A stretch of DNA of 56,301 nucleotides, taken from the NCBI GenBank assembly GCA_021851325.1, contig JAJZDZ010000018.1, positions 1 to 56,301 on the forward strand, read 5' to 3'. This stretch comes from Pseudomonadota bacterium. Lineage in GTDB: Bacteria; Pseudomonadota; Alphaproteobacteria; Micropepsales; Micropepsaceae. Position numbers and translations under genes: made by a program. Each line of letters opens with the position of its first letter. Within the stretch, counting starts at the first letter, position 1. This document shows, piece after piece, positions 7,778 through 16,031 of the stretch. The notes under the pieces are model-generated. The model saw only the letters and a list, made by a program, of their open reading frames with translations, was not told the DNA's origin and made no database searches.

Positions 7778-9305
7778 TCGGCCGTTAAGAAGCCTGCATG
7801 AGGGTTGACGGCGGGCTACTGACATCGCGGATCGCGATCAGGAGCATGCGCAAAAGAAGCCTGAGCCAGCGCAGGATGAGGCGCAGATTGTAGCCAACGG
7901 CGGAGAGAATGGCGTTGGCGTGATCGCCCTGGCGGCCCTTGAGATAATTTCGGCCGAGGTGTCCGTCGCTTTTCAGATGTCCGATCACCGGCTCGATGGC
8001 AGACCTGCGCTTAAGTTCGCGTTTGATCGTGCCATGCACGCCGCGCTTCTGACCCGAGATGAACACCCCCAGTGGTTTGGACGCCTTGTGGCCGCGATAT
8101 CCCTTGTCGACATAAATTAGCTCGATATCGCGCCCTGTCAGAGCCTGGGTCTCTTCGATCACGCCAGCCAGGGTATGACCGTCAAATGGATTGCCAGCTA
8201 GCGCCTTGGCGTGGAGGACAAACTGGCCGCCCTTGCAGCGCCGGTTGGTGGTGGCGATGGAGACCTTTGTGCCGAACTCATAGGGTTTGTGCGCCTTGCC
8301 CTTGCCGATGCACTCGGTCTCCGGCGCGTGCCAGGAATAAAGCTTGGGGCCACGCTGATTGTGGTTCTGCCAACGGATGCGGATCGCCTTGCTCAAGAGC
8401 ACGGAAAATAGCTTTTGCAACACCTCGTTGTCGCCGATCTTGCGCGTGATATCGCGGATCAGCCGGCCCAGCCGGGTGCGCAGAAACTTCAGCTCCCGCG
8501 TCGCGCGCTTAAATTGCTTGGCGTGGATATATCGGCCTGCCATCAAGGCGGCCCGCTTGGCCAGTCGTGCATAGGACTGCCGCAAGCCAACACCGTTCAC
8601 CTTGGCCAAGGCGCCAAGCTTCTCGATCGCCGTTAGCATCAGCTTGGCGTCGGTGGGATGGGTGACGTTCTTTGGCTGGACTGTCGTGTCCACCGTGACG
8701 CGGGCCATGTCCTCGGGCTTGAGCGCGCCGGTGGCATGGGCCACGCGCAGGCTCTCCGCCAACGGCGCCTCCAGCTTGCCACCGATGCGCTTGCGCCAAT
8801 GGCTCAGCCCGGAGCGTTCGTGAGGAAACGCATGGGCAAAAAATTCTTCCCCGGTGAAGTATTGCCAATAGGGATCGAACTCCCAACGGGCGCAGACCTC
8901 TTCGTCCGACAACCCGTAGATATACTTGAGAAGCAAGAGCCCGACCATGAACCGCGTTAAAAGTCCCGGCCGTCCTTCGTTGCTGAAACAGCCGGACACC
9001 TCCCCATCGATCCAGTCCCAGTCGATGGTCCCGGCAAGTCGTACCAGCTCATGGCGCATGTTGATGATCTGATCCAAACGGGCCCGAAAAAGGTCCTGCT
9101 CACCCGTCCATTCCCGCTTTTCCGGTCGCATCGCAAACCTCCCGATGCACCAATCGAATCACGCTTCGCCCTTCACGCAAAGCAAATTCCGCCGACCAAA
9201 ATCGCAAGCTTCCCGCAGCCCAAAGCCCTGTTTCCTGCAAATCCGAATACTTCATTCCGCCAACAAACCGCTCTCTCCCAGAAGCTTCTGAGATTTTAAC
9301 CGGCG
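7778..9305 (-). mobile_element. IS5-family insertion sequence
   Basis: The element holds a single transposase gene. Imperfect inverted ends are visible: cggccgttaaga at 7779 and its counterpart cgccggttaaaa read inward from 9305 (9 of 12 match). The nine bases gctcatgcg occur on both outer sides (7769-7777 and 9306-9314) and may be a target duplication. The ends are my estimate and may be a few bases off. Confidence 0.65.
7785..9131 (-). CDS. IS5-family transposase
   Basis: A 448-residue DDE transposase. It shows the N-terminal DUF772-like region (GLLTRFMVGLLLLKYIYGLS), a first catalytic Asp in VTVDTTVQPK, a second in YVDKGYRG, and the IS5-type block RRSAIEPVIGHLK with the catalytic Glu and trailing Lys. 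The frame is complete with no internal stop, so the copy may be active. It cuts and pastes the surrounding element. It stands just inside the probable left end of the island, between the arm-like repeat and the ImmA/XRE genes, and has no functional link to either. Confidence 0.92.
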   Translation of the reverse strand: MRPEKREWTGEQDLFRARLDQIINMRHELVRLAGTIDWDWIDGEVSGCFSNEGRPGLLTRFMVGLLLLKYIYGLSDEEVCARWEFDPYWQYFTGEEFFAHAFPHERSGLSHWRKRIGGKLEAPLAESLRVAHATGALKPEDMARVTVDTTVQPKNVTHPTDAKLMLTAIEKLGALAKVNGVGLRQSYARLAKRAALMAGRYIHAKQFKRATRELKFLRTRLGRLIRDITRKIGDNEVLQKLFSVLLSKAIRIRWQNHNQRGPKLYSWHAPETECIGKGKAHKPYEFGTKVSIATTNRRCKGGQFVLHAKALAGNPFDGHTLAGVIEETQALTGRDIELIYVDKGYRGHKASKPLGVFISGQKRGVHGTIKRELKRRSAIEPVIGHLKSDGHLGRNYLKGRQGDHANAILSAVGYNLRLILRWLRLLLRMLLIAIRDVSSPPSTLMQAS

Positions 9306-9391
9306 GCTCATGCGCATGCTTTCTTCCAGGCATCCACTTCACCTGGGCCCTCCACGGCGCTGCGACTTTACGATTAAAACTCGATCATAAA

Positions 9392-9877
9392 TTATCCTGC
9401 CGGAAGCTTTCCGTCAGACCAGAGGAATAGTGCATCAATGGACTCAGCCGTTATGTAGAGCATGTCCAAAACCTGACTAGGCAGAAATATCGACTGCATA
9501 GCGGGATGTGAGCCCTCGTTGCGTAGTTCGACGGTCGTTTTCCAGCGGACAATCTCGGTAGTAGGAATGGCACCCTTTTGTACCAGAAATTTCACCGCAT
9601 CAGCAAACTTGGGCCAACCCTTTGGCTGCTAGCCCAATTCCCTGGCTCTCACTTTGGCTGCACGCTCTGAAATGGGATGTAATTGCTCAGCGCCCAAAGT
9701 CATCAGTGGATAGCACAAGTAGCCATAGATAATGGCGCTCTTTGCGACTTCGAAGAGCTTTCGAATTTCAGCACCTTCGGGGTTCAACGCGTAAATTGCG
9801 TCCCACTTTTCAGAAGTTATCGATTCAATAGACGCCCACGCGCGACAGGTCAGTTTGCGTTCTTCGTCGCTTATCAC
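9392..9877 (-). pseudogene. Unknown gene interrupted by one in-frame TAG
   Basis: Two open stretches on this strand, 9877-9629 and 9628-9392, are in the same frame and separated only by a TAG at 9629-9631. Read through, they give a protein of about 160 residues without other stops (upstream half begins MISDEERKLTCRAW; the part after the stop continues QPKGWPKFADAVKF). I do not recognise the family. It follows the ImmA-type gene by 56 bases on the same strand and was probably the third gene of that operon. A single nonsense mutation is the simple reading; a sequencing error or suppression of amber is possible. Confidence 0.55.
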
Positions 9878-9933
9878 ATCGGCATATTGGCTCGGACGGA
9901 CGTCGCTGCGGAAATCGACGCATTAGCTCGTCA

Positions 9934-10854
9934 TTATCGAAAGCTCGAATACCGGCTAGATCGGCGATTCCAGTTGCGATCATCAGTTTCTTCGTCTTCG
10001 TCCCGTTCTTCGACGATCAGAAGTGTCATCGCCCAACCTTCCTCTTGAAGGAAGACCTGCTCATATAGCGCCGTGATATTGCCACGGCGCTCTAGCCATG
10101 CGTCTGTCGCGGTTTCGACAAGATCAGAAATGGAATTAATCGCGCTTGTTTTGGCGAACGAGTGCTTCAGCGCATTTTTTGGAAGCGGAGCGTCTTTCTT
10201 CAACCCCAAATATGGGAAGCCTTGCTGTGGAGTGATGACGCGCTTCACGGCTCCATTGTGCGAGGTGACAATGGCAATCTTTTCGTGTGACTGATTGACG
10301 TAGATTTTCGCCATCACTTCCTGAGATACGTCGAATGTTTCCGCCAACGCGCGGACGTGTGAGACATCGCAGGTTTTGCCGAGCTTCTTACGCTCTTCGC
10401 GATATTCGGGGGCGGCGACCAGCAGCGCAGCCGCAAACTCGTTCGCTTCGATTTCTATGCGTTCCTGCTCGGGCCGCTGATCGAAATTTGTCGAGCGCAT
10501 GCGCCGCATATCGACAGGCTCGCATATAAACTTCTGGCGAATCCGATGGGTCGGAATCAGGAAATGGCCGATTTCGTGCCCGAGCGTGAAATTGTGCCGT
10601 CCGCTTCGCATCCCTGCACGGATGCCAATGGCTCCACCGTTGGGACCGATCATCAGGGTGCCATCGAATGAGACGCCTTCATATATCTGGATGCCGATAA
10701 TGCCGATGGCCTTGGCAATCCCGTCGAGCGGTATGCGTCGCGGCACCGAACCGAACTGCGTACGCAATTGCCGATGAATCTCGAGCGCGATCTTCGTCGG
10801 CTGGCCGAGGTCGGCCAGCGCCATCATGTCGATCGCTATCCCGAGTTCGCTCAT
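9934..10854 (-). CDS. ImmA/IrrE-type metallopeptidase
   Basis: A 306-residue protein with the zinc-binding HEIGH motif at residues 93-97 within a LGHEIGHFLIPTH context, as in ImmA/IrrE (DUF955) peptidases, and a second conserved stretch IEANEFAAALLV that supplies the third ligand region. ImmA-type enzymes cleave or inactivate a cognate XRE repressor, often after DNA damage or phage signals. Its start overlaps the stop of the XRE gene (ATGA), so the two are coupled. The C-terminal 100 residues (from ITPQQGFPYLGL) are specific and end in an acidic, low-complexity tail. Confidence 0.88.
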   Translation of the reverse strand: MSELGIAIDMMALADLGQPTKIALEIHRQLRTQFGSVPRRIPLDGIAKAIGIIGIQIYEGVSFDGTLMIGPNGGAIGIRAGMRSGRHNFTLGHEIGHFLIPTHRIRQKFICEPVDMRRMRSTNFDQRPEQERIEIEANEFAAALLVAAPEYREERKKLGKTCDVSHVRALAETFDVSQEVMAKIYVNQSHEKIAIVTSHNGAVKRVITPQQGFPYLGLKKDAPLPKNALKHSFAKTSAINSISDLVETATDAWLERRGNITALYEQVFLQEEGWAMTLLIVEERDEDEETDDRNWNRRSSRYSSFR

Positions 10855-11171
10855 TCCTTCTTTGTCACCATGTTGAGGAGCTGCTCGAAAACCTCGAAAT
10901 CCTTGTCGGTCAGATTCGCCAGCTTGTCCGTGTTGCGTCGGAAAAATTGATCTGCGCGCGTGAGGTCGCTCTGCGGCTCTTCGATCAGGTAGGTGACCGT
11001 GGTCTTAAAGTGGGTGGCCAGCTTTTGAAGCATGTCGAGGGATGGGTTGGTCGCGCGATTGCTTTCGAGTTCCCAGATGTGGGCTTTGGAAGCGTCGATG
11101 GCGTCAGCTACCTGTTGGAGTGACTCTCCTGTCGCTACGCGCAGTTCTTTCAACCTGTCGCCTACTGGCAT
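10851..11171 (-). CDS. XRE-family transcriptional regulator
   Basis: A 106-residue repressor-like protein. The N-terminal helix-turn-helix reads LKELRVATGESLQQVADAIDASKAHIWELES, followed by NPSLDMLQKLATHFKTTVTYLI, a standard XRE layout. The tail (DLTRADQFFRRNTDKLANLT) is likely for dimerisation or recognition by the ImmA-type peptidase next to it. It is transcribed away from the ubiquitin-like operon and the 240-base gap between them contains a clear inverted repeat, so it may control both directions. Confidence 0.9.
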   Translation of the reverse strand: MPVGDRLKELRVATGESLQQVADAIDASKAHIWELESNRATNPSLDMLQKLATHFKTTVTYLIEEPQSDLTRADQFFRRNTDKLANLTDKDFEVFEQLLNMVTKKE

Positions 11172-11227
11172 GAACCCTCCTCGTTGACCGGTGGATCAGG
11201 CCGTATAGATATAAAAAACGCCACGGA

Positions 11228-11247
11228 CGTTTTGCCTTGACAAAACG
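11228..11247. promoter_or_regulatory. Inverted repeat over a TTGACA box in the divergent promoter
   Basis: CGTTTTG (11228-11234) and CAAAACG (11241-11247) form a perfect 7-base inverted repeat with a 6-base spacer. A consensus-like TTGACA (11237-11242) lies inside it, reading toward the ubiquitin-like operon. It is a good candidate operator for the XRE protein. Confidence 0.5.
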
Positions 11248-11412
11248 GCGCGTTCGATCCATCTATACAGCGTGCCTGAAGCGTGGGGGCCGTGCAAGAG
11301 AAATCCTGCAGGGCCAAATTCCGAATAATCCCATGAAATCAGGCGGATAACTGCCATCCGGCGGCGAGGCACACCGGAGGGCCTAGATGGCGAGAGCCAG
11401 AGAGGAAGTGCC

Positions 11413-11868
11413 ATGACCGCCGAAGCCGCCAAACACAAGTTGCGGATTCACATCGACCGCGAGGTCTACGAGTCGCCCAACCCGACCACAGGCGAAGCCC
11501 TGTACCACCTGGGCCATGTCGCCAATCACCGTGAGCTGTTCCGCGAGGTGGGCGGGGATAAAGAAGACGAGTTCATTCCCCGCGACGCCGCCGTCGTCCA
11601 TCTCAAGGAGGACGAGCACTTCTACAGCCAGAAGGCGGTCACGCTGATCGTCAATGGCGAGCCGCACGAAGTCGTGGAAACGCGCATTTCGTTCGAGGAG
11701 GTGGTGAAGTTGGCCTATCCGGTGCCGCCGACGGGGCAGTGCATCGAGTTTACCGTCACCTATCGCAACGGCCCGCCGGAGAATCCCAAAGGGACGCTGA
11801 CGGCCGGACATTCGGTGCGAGTCAAAAACAGGATGATCTTCGATGTCACGCCGACCGATAGATCGTAG
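11413..11868 (+). CDS. Multiubiquitin-domain protein (bacterial ubiquitin-like)
   Basis: A 151-residue protein made of two beta-grasp (ubiquitin-like) repeats. Residues about 8-70 (KLRIHIDREVYES...) form the first and residues about 75-151 the second, which has the multi-ubiquitin pattern VTLIVNGEPHEVVE, ISFEEVVKLAYP, FTVTYRNGP and VKNRMIFDVT. In known bacterial multiubiquitin operons this is the modifier conjugated to a target or to itself. It ends PTDRS, with no Gly-Gly, so a terminal trim might be needed. Its 3' end overlaps the E2-E1 gene by 26 bases. The set is transcribed away from the XRE/ImmA operon. Confidence 0.85.
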   Translation: MTAEAAKHKLRIHIDREVYESPNPTTGEALYHLGHVANHRELFREVGGDKEDEFIPRDAAVVHLKEDEHFYSQKAVTLIVNGEPHEVVETRISFEEVVKLAYPVPPTGQCIEFTVTYRNGPPENPKGTLTAGHSVRVKNRMIFDVTPTDRS

Positions 11869-13027
11869 CCCGCCGCTCAAGCGGCTTCGGGACGAAGGCT
11901 ACGACATTGAAGTCGTCGACGGCTACCTGCTGGTGCACGACGTTCCGTATGTGAATGAGAAGCGAGAAGTGAAGCGCGGCGTGTTGATCGCCGCGCTTCG
12001 CCTAACCAACGACGTAGCGCTTCCGCCGCAAGATCATCAAGCAAGGTGGGTGGGCGATTGTCCTTGCAATGAAGACGGCTCGATCATGCAGGGCCTTGGT
12101 CCATCGTCTCAAGCCGCCATCACCGTCAAAGGCTTGGAGGCGAAATGGAACTTCTCGTGCAAGCCGAAGCCATCGGACGCGTACACAGACTTTCACCACA
12201 AGATGACGCACTATGTGACGAAGATTTCTGGTCCGGCTCAAGCCATTGACCCGAAGATCACGGCTCAAACTTTTCGCCCCCGTGCGCCCGACGAGGAAGA
12301 GTCGGTATTTCTATACGAGGACACCGCCAGTAGCAGAGCCGACATCGTCGCCATCAATGACAAACTGAAACCGCTACGGATAGGCATCGTCGGACTTGGC
12401 GGTACTGGCTCTTACGTTCTCGATTTTGTTGCCAAAACGCCAGTGCGCGAGATCCATTTGTTCGATGGCGACACGTTCGAGCAGCACAACGCATTCCGTG
12501 CACCCGGAGCCGCGTCAGGGGCGGAGTTAGACGAGAAGCTGACCAAGGTCGAATTTCACGCCCGAACTTATGGAAAGATGCGGCGCGGCATCATCGCTCA
12601 TCCCAAGCCGATGGGGCCGGACACATTGCACGAACTTGAAGGCTTGGACTTTGTGTTTCTGTGCATGGAAGGCAAAGGCAAAAAGGTCGTTGTCGAGAAA
12701 CTGGAAGCCGCGAATATCCCGTTCATCGATGTAGGGATGGGCATCACTATTCATGGCGACCGTTTGCGTGGCCAAGTTCGCACAACGACAAGTACGCCAG
12801 CGAAGCGAAAGCATGTGTACGAGAAGAATCGAATTGCTTTCGTGACGGCGGATGGCATCAACGAGTACGACAAGAACATTCAGGTTGTCGAATTAAACGC
12901 CATGAATGCCGCCTTTGCCGTAATCAAGTGGAAGAAGCTGTTCGGCTTTTATGACGACGACAACAACGAGTTTTTCAGCGTGTTCGTAATTGCAGGAAAC
13001 GAAACGATCAATGAGGACAACGAGTGA
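11843..13027 (+). CDS. Fused E2-like and ThiF/E1-like activating enzyme
   Basis: A 394-residue protein. The C-terminal 220 residues are a ThiF/E1 adenylation domain: the ATP-binding GLGGTGS loop at residues 184-190, then HLFDGDTFEQHNAFRAPG, which holds the Asp and Arg of the family. It should adenylate the C-terminus of the ubiquitin-like protein. The first 150 residues, with the pair Cys73 and Cys75 (GDCPC) and Cys106, fit the E2-like DUF6791-type region often fused to such E1 domains; which Cys carries the thioester is not clear. The start at 11843 follows an agga motif and lies inside the multiubiquitin gene. Its stop overlaps the next gene (GTGA). Confidence 0.85.
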   Translation: MSRRPIDRSPPLKRLRDEGYDIEVVDGYLLVHDVPYVNEKREVKRGVLIAALRLTNDVALPPQDHQARWVGDCPCNEDGSIMQGLGPSSQAAITVKGLEAKWNFSCKPKPSDAYTDFHHKMTHYVTKISGPAQAIDPKITAQTFRPRAPDEEESVFLYEDTASSRADIVAINDKLKPLRIGIVGLGGTGSYVLDFVAKTPVREIHLFDGDTFEQHNAFRAPGAASGAELDEKLTKVEFHARTYGKMRRGIIAHPKPMGPDTLHELEGLDFVFLCMEGKGKKVVVEKLEAANIPFIDVGMGITIHGDRLRGQVRTTTSTPAKRKHVYEKNRIAFVTADGINEYDKNIQVVELNAMNAAFAVIKWKKLFGFYDDDNNEFFSVFVIAGNETINEDNE

Positions 13028-13434
13028 AGCGGCCATTCAAAATCAGGCACGAGTTCGTCGAGTTCATCCCGAAAGAGAGGGAGAGCGGAGTCCTGTATGT
13101 GTCGATCCCCTATGCCACGGCGGTTCATAATTGCTTTTGTGGCTGCGGCTTGAAGGTCGTTACGCCCATCGCTCCAGTCGGATGGACGTTGACCTACGAC
13201 GGCGAGGCGGTGTCCTTGTCGCCATCCGTCGGAAACTGGGGGTTCCCGTGTCGGTCGCACTACGTCATCAAGCGCGATACCGTCGTTTGGGCGCGCAATA
13301 TGACCCAGGAACAAATTGAGGCTGGGCGAGTGTGTGATCGGATGGCCCGCGCGCAGCATTTTGCCGAGCAACCCTCCGATGCAGTCCAAGCACCCAAGAA
13401 GCGGAGCTGGTGGAGCCGAGTATTTGGAAACTAG
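13024..13434 (+). CDS. DUF6527-like third protein of the ubiquitin-like operon
   Basis: A 136-residue protein starting at a GTG that overlaps the E1 stop. Conserved-looking blocks are VLYVSIPYATAVH, the Cys-rich NCFCGCG, the run SPSVGNWGFPCRSHY, and a following hydrophobic VIKRDTVVWA. This is the pattern of DUF6527 proteins that go with multiubiquitin and ThiF genes (I believe named BubE in recent work). The cysteines and histidines could bind a metal or act in catalysis. Its biochemical role in this operon is not something I can derive from sequence. The C-terminus is basic and Trp-rich (KKRSWWSRVF). Confidence 0.75.
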   Translation: MKRPFKIRHEFVEFIPKERESGVLYVSIPYATAVHNCFCGCGLKVVTPIAPVGWTLTYDGEAVSLSPSVGNWGFPCRSHYVIKRDTVVWARNMTQEQIEAGRVCDRMARAQHFAEQPSDAVQAPKKRSWWSRVFGN

Positions 13435-13471
13435 ACGTAGGCTGAATTTAGTTGGGGGCTGCGCCCCTTTA

Positions 13472-13556
13472 CCGTCAAGACCAAGGCAAGCGCGGAACGT
13501 GACCGTGTAGTCGCTGCGCTCCGGCCCGCACCACTCACGTTCCGCGATCTTGACGG
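13472..13556. terminator. Long inverted repeat between convergent genes
   Basis: CCGTCAAGA...CGCGGAACGTGA (13472-13502) pairs with TCACGTTCCGCG.TCTTGACGG (13535-13556) around a 32-base loop; the left arm has about 9 extra bases as a bulge. A smaller GC hairpin (gggggctgcgcccc) precedes it. It sits between the convergent DUF6527 and nuclease-like genes and probably ends transcription from both sides, but a folded RNA or a recombination scar is also possible. Confidence 0.45.
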
Positions 13557-13611
13557 CTTAACCCCGCTCATTGCCGCGTGGCTAGTTGGGTTGCTGGCGC
13601 AACCCTTGGGA

Positions 13612-14112
13612 TCAAAGGTAGTCGGACCGTAGCGACCCGGAGAGCGGTTCGTCGACGGCACCGTTTCCATAGGCAGTCAGCCCGGAGAGTCGGCAGGACT
13701 CACAATCGAATATCAGGTGAAGGCCCAGTGTATATCCATAGTCGCCGCTGTCGCGCGTCAGTCCGATCAGCTTTTCTTCGTCACCGCCGCGCGTGTTGCT
13801 CGACTTTTTAACTTCGATCACCAGCAGGTTTTCACGCTTGTTGCGGCGATGGACGATTATGTCCGGGAATATCGTTCGGCCATCTTCATCATCGGAGCCG
13901 ATAGCTTCAGGTGCCGGGAGGCGCTTAATTGCCGCGCCGAGGCGATTGTATTCGCAATCGACATTCCAATCCGAGAACTCCCGTTGGAGATATTCGGCAA
14001 GTTTGTGAGTGATGCTCCGCTCGTTTGCATTGAGCTGGAGCAGGTCACCTTCCGCCTTGAGAAAGGCAACTGTCGCAGCCATCGCGCGGATTGCAGATTC
14101 GGTATCGCTCAT
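13612..14112 (-). CDS. PD-(D/E)XK-like protein, possible nuclease
   Basis: A 166-residue protein. The core TIFPDIIVHRRNKRENLLVIEVKKS has the Asp-(x about 13)-Glu-x-Lys arrangement of PD-(D/E)XK nucleases (Asp in PDIIV, Glu and Lys in IEVKK), and the N-terminal helix region includes NERSITHKLAEYLQREF, common in this group. The start overlaps the stop of the preceding gene (ATGA), so the two work as a pair. It may cut nucleic acid as a defence effector. Families of this shape also include non-catalytic members, so activity is an inference. Confidence 0.6.
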   Translation of the reverse strand: MSDTESAIRAMAATVAFLKAEGDLLQLNANERSITHKLAEYLQREFSDWNVDCEYNRLGAAIKRLPAPEAIGSDDEDGRTIFPDIIVHRRNKRENLLVIEVKKSSNTRGGDEEKLIGLTRDSGDYGYTLGLHLIFDCESCRLSGLTAYGNGAVDEPLSGSLRSDYL

Positions 14113-14843
14113 TGCGGGGGATCGCGTCGGCCTTCGACAATGGCAATCAGGCGTACAATCGAGGCCGTGCCTTCATAACACATCGCAGCATCCCGAAAGC
14201 TCGCTGTCCGGCGATGCTGCAAAGAAACCGCAAGGTCGAGAGCTGCGCGGGCATGTTTGCGGGCTTGCTCGTTCACGCCGGATGCCAGTTCGACGGCGAT
14301 ATATGCCTCAAGCCGACGCTTGGCGTCGGTATCACTCGGCGCAACACCATCGAGCGACGGATGCCGCTCGGCCCGCCACACTTCCTGCCCGAGACTTATC
14401 AATGCTTCCCGGCAGAGAAGGCCGACGGTCTGGAAGTCCTCTTCCGAGTTAGCCGTCGCAAGACGATCCCGCGCACCGAGCACCCCGCGATCTATTCTCG
14501 CCCATCCCGTTGGCTCAAATGTATTGTCCACGCCGGTTCGGATCGTGTCCGTCAGCGGGCCGATCATGTCACCTACGAAGGTGCGCCGGGACCGATAGCT
14601 CGGCAGATCGTCCTTACTCCAACGCGCATACCAATCCCAAAGCGTGCGGAAAGGGATGGGGTTCGGAATATTGCGCCCTCTAAGCTCGTCTCCGACCTCG
14701 CGCAGCAACGTGACGTAACGCGCGTTCTCGGTCTCGATACGGGGGCCGCCCGTAGAAACGGCAATCAGGATCAATTGGAGCTGGTCGAGGGCAGCCAGCA
14801 GTTCGGCATTCGTCATGGGATACAGCGTCGGTTGGGAAGGCAC
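14109..14843 (-). CDS. Unknown protein with HEPN/Abi-C-like C-terminal helices
   Basis: A 244-residue protein with a GTG start at 14843 preceded by aggggag. The N-terminal part (AELLAALDQLQLILIAVSTGG ... PFRTLWDWYARWS) is not one I recognise. The C-terminal 110 residues are helical, with CREALISLGQEVWRA and ARKHARAALDLAVSLQHRR, similar to C-terminal domains of abortive-infection and HEPN-like proteins. No clean Arg-x4-His motif is visible (the nearest is HRRTASFR). It is coupled to the PD-(D/E)XK-like gene behind it. I suspect a two-gene defence module, with moderate doubt. Confidence 0.45.
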   Translation of the reverse strand: MPSQPTLYPMTNAELLAALDQLQLILIAVSTGGPRIETENARYVTLLREVGDELRGRNIPNPIPFRTLWDWYARWSKDDLPSYRSRRTFVGDMIGPLTDTIRTGVDNTFEPTGWARIDRGVLGARDRLATANSEEDFQTVGLLCREALISLGQEVWRAERHPSLDGVAPSDTDAKRRLEAYIAVELASGVNEQARKHARAALDLAVSLQHRRTASFRDAAMCYEGTASIVRLIAIVEGRRDPPQ

Positions 14844-15114
14844 ATATGGGGCTCCCCTGATCGCACGGAAAGCCCCAAAAATGGGCTCAAAATCACACTT
14901 GCGAATCAGCGGCTTACGGCGCTCAATTCTAGGGACGAAAAGCGACCGATTAGCACAATCGTTAGCACAAAAGCACAGCAGGCCAGAAAAACATCTAATA
15001 AATCAAAGGCTTTAGAGGTTCCTTAAACGGACTTAAAATGCAAAACGAAACCCCACCAGTCTCGGATGGTACTCACGTCTTAGGTGAACCTCAACAGTAT
15101 GGATGTGAAGCGGT

Positions 15115-16023
15115 TCACCCGGCCGCATTAATCTGAAAGCTCGGAGAGCCAGCCCGATTCCAAGGATCCAAAAGCAGATGAGCTGCCGGCTCGCGAAGAC
15201 CACAGGGCTTTATCGCCTTGCAAAGAAATCTAGGGTCGGACGGCGAAATATTCACGAGGGATTCAACCCGCGCCGCGCTGGTGGACACGAGCAGGACCAG
15301 CAGATTTGGGACACCAATCAGCCGCTTGTGGTTCCCCTCAGCCAGGAACTTCTGGTAAGCGATAAACTTGCCAACCAGGGACGTGCCTCGAGCAGCCGCG
15401 CGCCTAATGGGCATAGAACCACGATCTGCTTCGAGGGCGAAAAAACGATACGAAGGGCGTGCGTCGGAAATGTATGCGAGTCCAAAGAGAGCATCAGGCA
15501 CCAGACATTCGTGCACTCCTTTTCTGACTGGTAAGCGCAGGCGCCCGGCGCTGGCCTTGTCCGGTGCCTTCGCCACGATTTCCGCCATTGGAATGAACCG
15601 GAGCATCGAGCTTGCGCGCGCCGCGAGTTCGATTGACGCCACAATGTCGCACAGCATAACGCTATGCTCGAACTGGCGGTGCGCGCCTGCTCCCAATAAG
15701 ACATGCCGCTCATCGCCGTTAAAGCCTGAGCCATTGAGTACTTCGCGGCCTTTACGACCGAGCTCATAGACAGCGGGCGCATGTCGACAATCAGCAAAGC
15801 GCCATTGGGCTTCCGGTCGATCGATAAACCCTTCGTGGAAGAGATCGCCAAGTCGTTCCTTAAAGCGAGTCTTTGAGGCTCCGCCTGCGAAGGCGTGCAG
15901 ATAGGTGGAGCGCAGATATCGGTATTGGCCGAGGGCCCGAAAAATCGTCAGATCGCGCTCGGTGAGGACCAGGCACTTGCCCCGGCTCTCGCGGCGCATG
16001 CGCGAGCGTCGAACCGTACCCAT
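15115..16023 (-). CDS. Replication-relaxation-like protein
   Basis: A 302-residue protein when started at the ATG at 16023. The N-terminal winged-helix block LTERDLTIFRALGQYRYLRSTYLHAF ... RFKERLGDLFHEGFIDRP, then HAPAVYELGRKGREVL and a histidine-rich HRQFEHSVMLCDIVASIELA, are typical of the replication-relaxation family (PF13814) found on plasmids and integrative elements, where it goes with conjugation and replication genes. The upstream open frame to 16404 has unlikely composition, so I did not use it. A small gene precedes it by 8 bases. It is divergent from the TraD-like operon, and the two units likely form the mobilisation block. Confidence 0.75.
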   Translation of the reverse strand: MGTVRRSRMRRESRGKCLVLTERDLTIFRALGQYRYLRSTYLHAFAGGASKTRFKERLGDLFHEGFIDRPEAQWRFADCRHAPAVYELGRKGREVLNGSGFNGDERHVLLGAGAHRQFEHSVMLCDIVASIELAARASSMLRFIPMAEIVAKAPDKASAGRLRLPVRKGVHECLVPDALFGLAYISDARPSYRFFALEADRGSMPIRRAAARGTSLVGKFIAYQKFLAEGNHKRLIGVPNLLVLLVSTSAARVESLVNISPSDPRFLCKAIKPCGLREPAAHLLLDPWNRAGSPSFQINAAG

Positions 16024-16031
16024 GGCACCTA

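Noticed and set aside
9629..9631. In-frame TAG as a pyrrolysine codon
   Set aside because: No sign of pyrrolysine genes and the family is unknown; a plain mutation is simpler.
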